Shown here in pieces: positions 7,396 through 13,356 of a DNA stretch of 23,288 nucleotides. Source of the DNA: a virus; IMG/VR virus record IMGVR_UViG_3300037054_000160, positions 1-23,288 of that record. One strand, given 5' to 3'. Both the position numbers and the translations under genes were made by a program. Position 1 is the first letter of the stretch, and every line of letters starts with the position of its first letter. Below the pieces are notes generated by a model. That model was not told the origin of the DNA. It did no database searches and saw only the letters and a list, made by a program, of their open reading frames with translations.

Positions 7396-7419
7396 CGGTT
7401 TACTTAACATAAACCGGTT
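7396..7419. promoter_or_regulatory. Inverted repeat, probable operator
   Basis: CGGTTTA (7396-7402) and TAAACCG (7410-7416) form perfect 7-bp arms with a 7-nt spacer. The right arm overlaps the palindrome AACCGGTT (7412-7419). It lies about 35 nt downstream of the promoter -10 and 38 nt before the HTH start. An autoregulatory site for that HTH protein is the simplest reading. Confidence 0.5.
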
Positions 7420-7456
7420 AGACATTAGTAAAAGGCGCGAAGCCGTCGAGGCTTAC

Positions 7457-7696
7457 GTGCCAGCTTCCGTTAAGCGCCGCAAGAAAGCAGTTTCCGAGAC
7501 AGACTTCGTAGAGCTCGGCCGTCGCCTCAAATTATTCCGCCTGGAGAAATATCTCTCCTACAAGAAGCTCTCCCTGCTAGTCGGCGGCGGCATTTGCGTT
7601 GATACGATTCGGCGCGCCGAACGTGGCAAACGGCTCAACGCGGTTACTGCCTACAAAATCAAACGACTCCTGGAGGGGGTTAACAGTCATGCGTAA
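7457..7696 (+). CDS. XRE/Cro-like helix-turn-helix regulator
   Basis: A 79-residue protein with a GTG start and GAGG five nt upstream. After a basic N-terminus, residues about 17-72 have the five-helix Cro/XRE layout: LGRRLKLFRLEKYLSYKKLS, VDTIRRAERGKRLNAVTAYKIKRLLEG. The recognition helix would be near VDTIRRAERG. As the first gene after the strong promoter and palindromic sites, it is the likely early regulator. No matching CI-type repressor with a peptidase domain or integrase is seen in the window, so lysogeny is not demonstrated. Confidence 0.7.
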   Translation: MPASVKRRKKAVSETDFVELGRRLKLFRLEKYLSYKKLSLLVGGGICVDTIRRAERGKRLNAVTAYKIKRLLEGVNSHA

Positions 7697-7888
7697 CCCC
7701 TCGTTCTCTATGAGCAATCGCGCGAGCATCGCCAGCGCGGTTTCTTCCACCATTTCGTGCAGCGTTTCCCGCAACCGTTTCGACAGCAACGCCGCGTGGT
7801 TTAACCGCGAAAGCTCGAAGTCGTTCAACGAACTGCGCGAGGCCGACAGCAGAAATTCAATCTGCACGGATGGGCTGAGTGGGGACAT
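7577..7888 (-). CDS. Hypothetical helical protein, minus strand
   Basis: A 103-residue ORF with AAAGGAA about 8 nt before the ATG. Residues 1-66 look like a genuine helical protein (for example NDFELSRLNHAALLSKRL and MVEETALAMLARLLIENE). The last 37 residues, antisense to the HTH gene, look less natural. A competing + strand ORF (7689-7937) occupies the same DNA; I favour the minus strand on amino-acid composition. The two frames share third codon positions, so base composition cannot separate them. Confidence 0.45.
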   Translation of the reverse strand: MSPLSPSVQIEFLLSASRSSLNDFELSRLNHAALLSKRLRETLHEMVEETALAMLARLLIENEGLRMTVNPLQESFDFVGSNRVEPFATFGAPNRINANAAAD

Positions 7889-7937
7889 TGGACTATTCCT
7901 TTCGGGGCAACTGCTTGCGATCGGTGCGAGTAGGTAG
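7689..7937 (+). CDS. Competing Ser/Asn/Arg-rich ORF, doubtful
   Basis: An 82-residue ORF overlapping the HTH gene by 8 nt and preceded by a very strong GGAGGGGG (7672-7679). It would fill an otherwise 248-nt gap in a tight + strand gene run. Its composition is heavily Ser, Asn and Arg, as expected of an antisense shadow of the minus-strand ORF. Position and ribosome-binding site favour it; composition does not. Confidence 0.3.
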   Translation: MRNPSFSMSNRASIASAVSSTISCSVSRNRFDSNAAWFNRESSKSFNELREADSRNSICTDGLSGDIGLFLSGQLLAIGASR

Positions 7938-7944
7938 CAATTAA

Positions 7945-8076
7945 ATGGCCGCGGCGAGAGAAAAACTTTTGGTGCGGCAGATCGAGCTAAAGCTCATGCG
8001 GCTCAAGCCTCGCGATCGCGTCCGGCTGATGAGGTTGGCCTACCTTCTGAATTTGTGCGCGAGGAAATCGTCATGA
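7945..8076 (+). CDS. Very small basic protein (43 aa)
   Basis: ATG at 7945, with AGGT about 9 nt upstream, ending in a TGA that overlaps the next ATG. The product is Arg/Lys/Leu-rich (KLMRLKPRDRVRLMRLAYLL) and probably forms an amphipathic basic helix, possibly nucleic-acid binding. The family is unknown. Confidence 0.5.
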   Translation: MAAAREKLLVRQIELKLMRLKPRDRVRLMRLAYLLNLCARKSS

Positions 8077-8330
8077 GAGGTAGCAATCCTTTACTGGAAG
8101 CTTATGAGCTACATGAACGTTTGTTGGAGCTAGAAGTTTATGTGGCGTTCTTGATTCTCGGTGACCACGCCGATTTCTCGCGCTTACATCACAACAAGGC
8201 AGACGCTTTTCACAAGTTGATCCTGGATGCTTGGGTTGCGTGCGGGGGCTGTTCTCCGCGCGTGAGGAAGGCGCGATTGAATGCGATCTGGAAAGACTTT
8301 GTCACTAAACATAAGAGCGCCGCGGCATGA
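8073..8330 (+). CDS. Hypothetical protein (85 aa)
   Basis: Start at ATG 8073, chosen because GAGGAA lies about 8 nt upstream and the start overlaps the previous stop; a GTG at 8055 is the alternative. It is a helical protein beginning MRGSNPLLEAYELHERLLELE, with two Cys in CGGC (near residue 55) and a basic C-terminus. No membrane segment is evident. It is coupled by ATGA to the next gene. The function is unknown. Confidence 0.6.
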   Translation: MRGSNPLLEAYELHERLLELEVYVAFLILGDHADFSRLHHNKADAFHKLILDAWVACGGCSPRVRKARLNAIWKDFVTKHKSAAA

Positions 8331-8554
8331 GCGCGCTGCAATTCATTCACATTCTGCCGCGCGCGCTCTGGATTCTGGCGCACTCGTGGCCGTGGTGGCG
8401 CTCATGCCTGATCTGGCTGGCTATTGCGGCTGGAGTGATATCGGCCCGGGGCTATATACGGGAGATGCGCGCCCTGGCTCGCGAAGACTTTCTTATTTCG
8501 CAAAAGGAGAAATACCAAAATGTTGAAGACTCTGAAAGCACTCTGGAACGATGA
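8327..8554 (+). CDS. Small membrane protein (75 aa)
   Basis: Its ATG overlaps the previous stop. A Trp-rich amphipathic stretch (RALWILAHSWPWWRS) leads into a membrane segment (LIWLAIAAGVIS, about 28-40). A charged cytoplasmic tail follows. Its last 35 nt overlap the pilin gene start and contain that gene's ribosome-binding site. It could be a partner of the pilin, but this rests only on adjacency. Confidence 0.5.
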   Translation: MSALQFIHILPRALWILAHSWPWWRSCLIWLAIAAGVISARGYIREMRALAREDFLISQKEKYQNVEDSESTLER

Positions 8555-8690
8555 AGAAGCGCAGGATTTGCTCGAATATAGTTTGCTCCTCGTCCTCATA
8601 GCTCTAATTGCGACCGCGTCAATTGCTGCCGTAGGTCACGCCGTTAGCAACGTGTTCAGCAACGCGGCAGCAAATCTGACGACAACATGA
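8520..8690 (+). CDS. Flp/Fap-type (type IVb) pilin-like protein
   Basis: A 56-residue ORF with AAGGAG 10 nt upstream. After a short charged leader it reads EEAQDLLEYSLLLVLIALIA, matching the Flp prepilin pattern: a small residue at the cleavage site, Glu at +5, Tyr at +6, then a hydrophobic helix. A short Ser/Asn/Ala-rich C-terminus follows (VSNVFSNAAANL), as in Flp pilins. Ala replaces the usual Gly before cleavage. Flp pilins are normally built by Tad secretion systems; no tad genes are visible. In a phage early region it is unexpected: a cargo gene, pilus decoy or membrane toxin are possible roles. Confidence 0.75.
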   Translation: MLKTLKALWNDEEAQDLLEYSLLLVLIALIATASIAAVGHAVSNVFSNAAANLTTT

Positions 8691-8878
8691 GCGGCCTCTG
8701 GTCCGACATCAAGGTCCCGCCAATGTCGAAGCGCGAGCGTGCGGACCTGGAGCGCGAAGCTGGGCGCGCCTTCTTATCCGACGACCAGGCCCACGCCTAC
8801 CGCAAGCGGCAACTGAATAGCTGGCTAGACCCACGCGAGGCCGTGCGGGCACCGCGGAAGAAACGTAAGGCTGCGTGA
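8687..8878 (+). CDS. Hypothetical basic protein (63 aa)
   Basis: The ATG overlaps the pilin stop (ATGA). The protein is charged and helical (SKRERADLEREAGRAFLSDD) with a strongly basic end (RAPRKKRKAA). No membrane segment is evident. The family is unknown; it could bind nucleic acid. Confidence 0.55.
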   Translation: MSGLWSDIKVPPMSKRERADLEREAGRAFLSDDQAHAYRKRQLNSWLDPREAVRAPRKKRKAA

Positions 8879-8879
8879 G

Positions 8880-9026
8880 ATGTGCAACGCCTGCGGCTTC
8901 GAGTGCTGCGCGATGGATTGCTTCGACGGGTGTGGCTGCGAAGATTGTCACGAGCCGAAGTGCTGGGATTATGACGATGGCTTCCAGGAAGGCGAAGACG
9001 ACTACCTGGACGAGGAGGAGGAGTAG
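8880..9026 (+). CDS. Cys-rich acidic miniprotein (48 aa)
   Basis: The ATG starts one nt after the previous stop. Nine Cys and one His fall in the first 28 residues (C2, C5, C9, C10, C14, C18, C20, C23, H24, C28), in a CxxC...CC...CxCxxCH layout. The last 20 residues are almost entirely Asp/Glu with aromatics (EDDYLDEEEE). A metal-binding cluster with a DNA-mimic-like acidic tail is a reasonable picture; the function is unknown. Confidence 0.6.
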   Translation: MCNACGFECCAMDCFDGCGCEDCHEPKCWDYDDGFQEGEDDYLDEEEE

Positions 9027-9028
9027 CT

Positions 9029-9205
9029 ATGGCCGACTTTTCCGAATGGAACAACGAGCCGATCCGCACCGCGCACTCCGCGCCTTCCTCGGTGCTGCGC
9101 GCCTTCCATCGCGCCGACCGCCGCAAGACGTTGAACCGCGTGGCGCTGGCAGCGCTTTACATTGCGGCGTTCTTTGTTGGGTATTGGGCGTTTACGCGAA
9201 ATTGA
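9029..9205 (+). CDS. Small C-tail membrane protein (58 aa)
   Basis: The ATG follows the preceding stop by 2 nt; GAGGAGGAGG in the end of that gene serves as ribosome-binding site. A soluble N-terminal 38 residues precede one membrane helix at the C-terminus (VALAALYIAAFFVGYWAF). Tail-anchored topology is likely. The function is unknown. Confidence 0.55.
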   Translation: MADFSEWNNEPIRTAHSAPSSVLRAFHRADRRKTLNRVALAALYIAAFFVGYWAFTRN

Positions 9206-9347
9206 GTTTCTTGGCGATGCGACGGGCGTGGTCCGTCGCCGGGAATGTGGGCGCTGCTGCACGTCCGGGGATATTGGGCACAATCTCCTTCCGGCACGGG
9301 CAGCGCGCCCATAAAAGTTCCGAGACGTACAAGGGGGAGACGAACAT
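9192..9347 (-). CDS. Possible small CxC protein on minus strand
   Basis: This frame fills the 140-nt gap before the Gp157-like gene. Its translation contains ARCPCRKEIVPNIPGR, then TFPATDHARRIAKKLNFA, which looks like a real small metal-binding protein. However, the only ATG (9347) overlaps the start of the + gene, there is no ribosome-binding site, and the strand opposes the operon. Confidence 0.25.
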   Translation of the reverse strand: MFVSPLYVSELLWARCPCRKEIVPNIPGRAAAPTFPATDHARRIAKKLNFA

Positions 9348-9864
9348 GGCGAGCAAGACAGCAATCATAGAACGGCCGCTGCGGGAACTAGCCGATGAAC
9401 TATTCACGGAGTTTTTTGATTCCATTCTCGAACAGTCCGCACTCACTCCAGAGCAGCAAGACAAATTGGCCGAGTGCTTGAAGGATGGAGCCATTGAAAA
9501 GCGCGACCGTATCGCTAACTTTCTCTGGCGATGGGAAGCCGAAGCGCAGTACGTGCGCACCAGGGAACAGGGCCTTGCCGACTACCGCCATCAAATCGAG
9601 AAGGTCATCGGCTGCATCAAGGAAACGATCAAGGTGCAGTTTGAGAATTGGGGTGTGCGCAAAGTCGAGGGCCGAGAATCTCGCTTCACGCTCAAGAAAA
9701 ACCCGCCCAAGGTCGAGGTGTTCGACGAATCAGCGCTGCCCGGCGAGTACATCAATTATGTACCGACTCCCGACAAACGCAAGATTGCCGATGACCTGTC
9801 GGCCGGCAAACAGATTCCCGGCGCACGGTACGCCGATCCTAGTCAACGTTTGGAGATTAAATGA
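9346..9864 (+). CDS. Siphovirus Gp157-like protein
   Basis: A 172-residue protein; ATG at 9346 with AGGGGGAG upstream. A longer frame extends to 8875, but that part is antisense or out of frame with the genes above. The N-terminus is helical (RPLRELADELFTEFFDSILE). The middle has IANFLWRWEAEAQYVRTREQ and a helix to about 100. A C-terminal basic/beta part follows (SRFTLKKNPPKVEVFDESAL, then PGEYINY). This matches the siphovirus Gp157 family, which typically lies beside RecT/ERF annealases. Its ATGA overlap with recT supports a joint recombination role. Confidence 0.75.
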   Translation: MASKTAIIERPLRELADELFTEFFDSILEQSALTPEQQDKLAECLKDGAIEKRDRIANFLWRWEAEAQYVRTREQGLADYRHQIEKVIGCIKETIKVQFENWGVRKVEGRESRFTLKKNPPKVEVFDESALPGEYINYVPTPDKRKIADDLSAGKQIPGARYADPSQRLEIK

Positions 9865-10970
9865 GCGCCACAGCAATAACGAACGCCACACCGAAAGCGC
9901 CGACCCTCGTTGAAATGCTCGATAAGGTGAGGCCGCAAGTTATGCTCGCGCTACCGAAGGGCTTCGACGCGGGCCGCATGATCCGCACCGTGCTTACGGC
10001 AGTGCAGAAGACTCCCAAGCTAATGCAATGCACGCCGCAAAGCATCGTCCTAGCCGTCCTCCAGGCAGCACAACTCGGACTCGACGTGGATGGATTTCTA
10101 GGACACGCCTACCTAGTTCCTTATTGGAATAAAAAATCTGGCAAGAACGAGGCGCAACTCCAGGTTGGATACCGCGGCTTCATTGCACTTGCGCGGCGCT
10201 CCGGAGAGATAAGCGCGATCAGTGCCGAGATTGTCTACAGCGAGGATAGTTTCAGTGTGAGCCTCGGCACCGACCGCAAGGTTACACACCTGCCCGCTCC
10301 TGGTGATCGGGGCGAAGCGATAGGGGCGTACGCCGTAGTTTTTTACAAGGACGGATTCAAGGACTTCGAATGGATGACGAAGAACCAAATTGAGCACGTC
10401 CGCAAATCTTCCAAGGCTGCCGATGATGGTCCTTGGGTCACCCATTGGGAAGAGATGGCGAGGAAGAGTCCAATACGAAGGCTCGCAAAGCGACTGCCCC
10501 TATCCGCAGAGGATTCCGCGCTCATACGCGCCGCGGTTCTGGACGAGTACCATGAGGCATCAGATGTTGACGATCCTCCTGCAGGAATTATCGAGCTAGA
10601 GCCTGAATCTCCGCTACTTACAAATGGCAACGTTCCTGACGGTCAATATGCTGAGGTGGCCGCCCCTAAAGAGACAGAAGGGCGCATCCCCGCAAGTTCC
10701 GAAGTGATTTTCTTCCACGTCGGAAAGATGTTAACGACGCTGACTGGCGCAACGCCTCGTCTCAGTCTTACCGAGTACAAAAACCTTGGCGGCCGGCGCT
10801 ATGAAACTATCAAGGGCTGGACGATTCCAGGATCGCTCACCGAGAACTTCCTTAAGTTGTGCGAGTCAAAGAAAATCCCCGTCTCTGAGATTGACGATAA
10901 CGGGCAACCGATGGCCGCGCCATTCATGGCGACTAACGACGACCTGCCCGGCATGTTCAGCGGCCAGTAA
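9861..10970 (+). CDS. recT: RecT-family single-strand annealing protein
   Basis: This gene encodes 369 residues; the ATG overlaps the previous stop. The RecT core spans about residues 15-240: LALPKGFDAGRMIRTVLTAV, then TPQSIVLAVLQAAQLGLDVD, GHAYLVPYWNKK, AQLQVGYRGFIALARRSG and WEEMARKSPIRRLAKRLPLS are diagnostic. It anneals complementary single strands during phage recombination. A C-terminal extension (about 245-369) of unknown role ends NDDLPGMFSGQ; its acidic-proline-Phe end loosely recalls SSB-type tails. No exonuclease partner is recognised in the window. Confidence 0.92.
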   Translation: MSATAITNATPKAPTLVEMLDKVRPQVMLALPKGFDAGRMIRTVLTAVQKTPKLMQCTPQSIVLAVLQAAQLGLDVDGFLGHAYLVPYWNKKSGKNEAQLQVGYRGFIALARRSGEISAISAEIVYSEDSFSVSLGTDRKVTHLPAPGDRGEAIGAYAVVFYKDGFKDFEWMTKNQIEHVRKSSKAADDGPWVTHWEEMARKSPIRRLAKRLPLSAEDSALIRAAVLDEYHEASDVDDPPAGIIELEPESPLLTNGNVPDGQYAEVAAPKETEGRIPASSEVIFFHVGKMLTTLTGATPRLSLTEYKNLGGRRYETIKGWTIPGSLTENFLKLCESKKIPVSEIDDNGQPMAAPFMATNDDLPGMFSGQ

Positions 10971-11021
10971 ACAACTTCCCCCGCAGCGTAGCTCCCAACG
11001 ACGGAGCGGAAAGGAGGGCAC

Positions 11022-11081
11022 ATGTGGTACGTCTCAGATTGGCTGTATGAATTCTTGTTCGGCGATGAAACGGGCTTTTAG
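11022..11081 (+). CDS. Micro-ORF (19 aa) with perfect ribosome-binding site
   Basis: MWYVSDWLYEFLFGDETGF follows AAAGGAGG by 4 nt, the strongest Shine-Dalgarno in the neighbourhood. It is aromatic and acidic. The surrounding 10971-11143 gap holds no other convincing gene. It may be a microprotein or a leader peptide for downstream genes. Confidence 0.45.
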   Translation: MWYVSDWLYEFLFGDETGF

Positions 11082-11143
11082 TTCGATTCTAGGCGCGGCT
11101 CGGGCGATGGACTCGGGCCGCGTGGAGGATGCAGACGTAAGCC

Positions 11144-11347
11144 ATGGCAACCCAGCATAGATATTCGCAGGAGGGGCACATACACGCGCGATGCATGACG
11201 TTGTACGGAGCGCGCACTATGGTCGCGGAATTAATTCGAGACCGACGAAAGAAGCGCGATTGGCGGGCGGCAGATTGTGCTAGGTGTGGCGGGTTTCATG
11301 TTTACTTCGAACCGAATAAAGGAAAGGGTCGCTGGTACTTAGGATGA
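11144..11347 (+). CDS. Hypothetical CxxC protein (67 aa)
   Basis: ATG at 11144. No close Shine-Dalgarno is seen; GGAGG lies about 17 nt upstream. The N-terminus is His/Arg-rich. ADCARCGGFHVYFEPNKGKG near the C-terminus gives one CxxC and a beta-hairpin-like end, a half zinc ribbon. It is coupled by ATGA to the next gene. The family is unknown. Confidence 0.55.
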   Translation: MATQHRYSQEGHIHARCMTLYGARTMVAELIRDRRKKRDWRAADCARCGGFHVYFEPNKGKGRWYLG

Positions 11348-11520
11348 TTACCGAATCTGAACTACGCGAACGACTTGGTGCGCGCCTGGAGACTTCGACG
11401 CACATCAAGCCGCAGGATTTGGCGTTTGCGCGCAGCATAGCGGCGATGCTCGTGCCGATGATTATGCGGATCATTCGGGACGAGGTTCGTGAAGCGAATA
11501 CCCTTAAAGGCGAAGAATGA
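11344..11520 (+). CDS. Hypothetical helical protein (58 aa)
   Basis: ATG at 11344 overlapping the previous stop, and itself overlapped by the next ATG. It begins MITESELRERLGARLE and contains an amphipathic Met/Ile-rich helix (AAMLVPMIMRIIRDEVREA). It may be oligomeric or membrane-associated. The function is unknown. Confidence 0.5.
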   Translation: MITESELRERLGARLETSTHIKPQDLAFARSIAAMLVPMIMRIIRDEVREANTLKGEE

Positions 11521-11699
11521 AAAAGCGAAAGCGCCTACCTAAAATTAAGGTCGGCCAAAAAGTCATGATTACCAATCTTGAAGGCACTGTAGAAGTGGTT
11601 GATGGTCATACATTCCACATTCACGCTGGCACAAAATCGGGAATCATTTGTTTCCGAGACGAGTTCCGCTTGTTTACTAAATCTGAGCTGCGCGGCTAG
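11517..11699 (+). CDS. Small basic beta-barrel-like protein (60 aa)
   Basis: The ATG overlaps the previous stop. The basic start MKKRKRLPKIKVGQKVMI leads into alternating strands (VEVVDGHTFHIHAG, GIICFRDEFRLF). The 'VGQKVMITNLEGTVEVVD' layout resembles SH3-like/KOW-type barrels. It is immediately upstream of the cold-shock gene. Nucleic-acid binding is inferred only. Confidence 0.5.
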   Translation: MKKRKRLPKIKVGQKVMITNLEGTVEVVDGHTFHIHAGTKSGIICFRDEFRLFTKSELRG

Positions 11700-11705
11700 G
11701 CGGAA

Positions 11706-11912
11706 GTGAAACAGGGCACCGTAATCTGGTTTGGAGTGGCGCGCGGCTATGGATTCATCAAGCCGGACGATGGTGGCGCGGACGTGTTCGTGCACTACTC
11801 CGGTATCGATGCCGATGGCTTTCGCAATCTGCAACCGGCGCAGCGTGTCGAGTTTGATTTGGCCGAGGAAGAACGTGGATTTATGGCTGTGAATGTGAGG
11901 GTTGTGAGTTGA
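11706..11912 (+). CDS. Cold-shock (CspA-family) domain protein
   Basis: A 68-residue protein with a GTG start. It carries GTVIWFGVARGYGFIKPDDG with RNP1-like GYGFI, then DVFVHYSGI (RNP2-like VFVHYS), the hallmarks of the CspA OB fold. Residues past 50 complete the barrel. It would bind single-stranded nucleic acid, acting as an RNA chaperone or ssDNA binder in the replication cluster. The stop overlaps the next TTG start. Confidence 0.88.
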   Translation: MKQGTVIWFGVARGYGFIKPDDGGADVFVHYSGIDADGFRNLQPAQRVEFDLAEEERGFMAVNVRVVS

Positions 11913-12577
11913 ATCAAAAACAAAGAGTCGCGTCGATACAATTTTACTTCCGACAGTTCGCGGCCGACGAGTGTGTGATGTCGATGGACCTAGATGCGGT
12001 CGGTGCCCATATCCTCCTAATATGCGCCGCGGGCATGTCCAGTAAGGGTTACAAATTAAACTCAAACGAGCGCTTCATTAGATCACTTATCAGATACCCT
12101 AACGACTTAGATTTTGAGCGAATTAGAACCCAACTTTTAGCAGGTGCGTGGAAATTATCTAACGACGGGAAGTGGTGGGTGCAGGACGGTATGCGCCGTA
12201 GCTATAAGAAAATAATACACTTCATAAAGGAACAGAAACGGAAAGCTAAGCTTGGAGCTAAAGCTAGATGGGATGCCCACGGGCATAATCCGGCTATGCC
12301 CGAAGCTATGCACGGAGATGCCCTATCTTGTAGTGTCTTATCATCTTCAATACTAAATACAAAAACAAATACCGCGCAACCCCAGCGCGATTTCCATCAA
12401 CTTCCAGAACAAGAGCAAAAACGCCAAGTCGAAGCTAAAGAAAAGCGCCTTGCGGAGCGTTCGAATGGAGCGCGAGGCCAAGGCATCTCGATACGCGGTA
12501 CGCCCAAGAGGGAAATTCTGGAAAAGGAAAAGGCGCGTCGGGCTGCGGCCGGGATTGCGCAACCAAATGACCAATGA
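11909..12577 (+). CDS. DUF1376-like replication-region protein
   Basis: A 222-residue protein with a TTG start overlapping the cold-shock stop (TTGA); GAGGG lies upstream. Residues about 8-90 (FYFRQFAADECVMSMDLDAV, then GAHILLICAAG) follow the DUF1376 layout seen at the start of phage replication-initiation proteins. A basic Lys/Arg linker (KEQKRKAKLGAKARWDAHG) and a charged C-terminus (EILEKEKARRAAAG) follow. It is probably a replication accessory or initiator-like protein. The middle segment (12250-12370) is locally AT-richer, as an origin could be, but no iterons are visible. Confidence 0.6.
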   Translation: MNQKQRVASIQFYFRQFAADECVMSMDLDAVGAHILLICAAGMSSKGYKLNSNERFIRSLIRYPNDLDFERIRTQLLAGAWKLSNDGKWWVQDGMRRSYKKIIHFIKEQKRKAKLGAKARWDAHGHNPAMPEAMHGDALSCSVLSSSILNTKTNTAQPQRDFHQLPEQEQKRQVEAKEKRLAERSNGARGQGISIRGTPKREILEKEKARRAAAGIAQPNDQ

Positions 12578-12776
12578 AATAGTCCATACAACGAAATGGC
12601 TTTACTTCACACTGGCCTATGAAGGCGAGACAGAGCATGGTGTCGCTGTGGTGGTTTTAATACCGCGCATTGCAGTAAAAAACGGGCAAGACACGGCGCA
12701 ATTCGAAGCTGAGTTGGAAGAACAAAAACCACCGTCAACAGACACGCTAGTATTCCCACTTCGGATGATTCTATGA
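12567..12776 (+). CDS. Hypothetical beta-rich protein (69 aa)
   Basis: ATG at 12567, overlapping the preceding gene by 11 nt; it has no Shine-Dalgarno, so translation is probably coupled. The protein reads MTNEIVHTTKWLYFTLAYEG, with further strands GVAVVVLIPRIAV. An acidic loop and LVFPLRMIL close it. No motif is recognised. It is coupled to the next gene by ATGA. Confidence 0.5.
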   Translation: MTNEIVHTTKWLYFTLAYEGETEHGVAVVVLIPRIAVKNGQDTAQFEAELEEQKPPSTDTLVFPLRMIL

Positions 12777-12967
12777 CGAGCCGAGCACGATCCACACCAG
12801 AGCAGCGTGAAAAATGGCTGGCCGATCACCCAGAGATCGCAAAACTAGACAAGCCCGCAATCGTCCGCGCACTCAAGGCGGCTGGGTTGCTGGCACCCAC
12901 GACGTACGCCGGAGACGTGAGGATTAAGAGATTTACAGATATCGGCAGAACTTGGAGGCGTGGATGA
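12773..12967 (+). CDS. Hypothetical protein (64 aa)
   Basis: The ATG overlaps the previous stop. It is a helical protein (STPEQREKWLADHPEIAKLD, then PAIVRALKAAGLL) with a possible small HTH or DNA-binding shape, and a basic end (TWRRG). It is coupled to the next gene. The family is unknown. Confidence 0.5.
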   Translation: MTSRARSTPEQREKWLADHPEIAKLDKPAIVRALKAAGLLAPTTYAGDVRIKRFTDIGRTWRRG

Positions 12968-13119
12968 ATGCGCGTGATCTCATCAGTGAGCTTAAAGAGC
13001 TCCCAGAGCACATCAAGGATTTAGAAGTGTATCTGGACACAGGAGACACCAAGAGAACCGCTCGGTGTGTAGTTTTATTGCCGATCGGCGAATCTCGGGA
13101 AGTTGTCATTACGGCATGA
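12964..13119 (+). CDS. Hypothetical protein (51 aa)
   Basis: ATG at 12964, overlapping stops at both ends by ATGA. An N-terminal acidic helix (MNARDLISELKELPEHIKD) precedes two or three strands (ARCVVLLPIG, EVVIT). No motif is recognised. Confidence 0.5.
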   Translation: MNARDLISELKELPEHIKDLEVYLDTGDTKRTARCVVLLPIGESREVVITA

Positions 13120-13343
13120 CCCACCTCCCCGATCCCGACGTGATGCGCCGCCAGATGTGTGAATGCGGCCACTCGCGCCTGGTCCACGCCGGCCAAGGCA
13201 AGCTTGGCGACTGCCTGCGCGTGATCCACAACGACGGCACGTACTGCAAGTGCCACGCGTTCCGGTTGCCGTCAGAGAAGCCGCAAGGTCCCGGGCGGCG
13301 TGGAGCGGAGAGACGCAGGCATGGGGTTAGAATTAAAAAATAA
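13116..13343 (+). CDS. Small Cys/His zinc-finger-like protein (75 aa)
   Basis: Start at the ATG overlapping the preceding stop; a longer frame upstream is antisense-like. The core has CECGHSRLVHAG, GDC and CKCHAFR, giving Cys/His ligands in a CxCxH...C...CxCH layout, so metal binding is likely. The C-terminus is strongly basic (GPGRRGAERRRHGVRIKK). It may bind DNA. Confidence 0.55.
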   Translation: MTHLPDPDVMRRQMCECGHSRLVHAGQGKLGDCLRVIHNDGTYCKCHAFRLPSEKPQGPGRRGAERRRHGVRIKK

Positions 13344-13356
13344 TTGGGGGAGATAA

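Noticed and set aside
8875-9345. Long 5' extension of the Gp157-like reading frame (GTG at 8875)
   Set aside because: It overlaps two better small genes in another frame, its composition is Arg/Ser/Ala-rich like a shadow frame, and ATG 9346 has a good ribosome-binding site.
11065-11160. 31-aa ORF overlapping the 19-aa micro-ORF
   Set aside because: It has no ribosome-binding site, whereas the overlapping micro-ORF has a perfect one.
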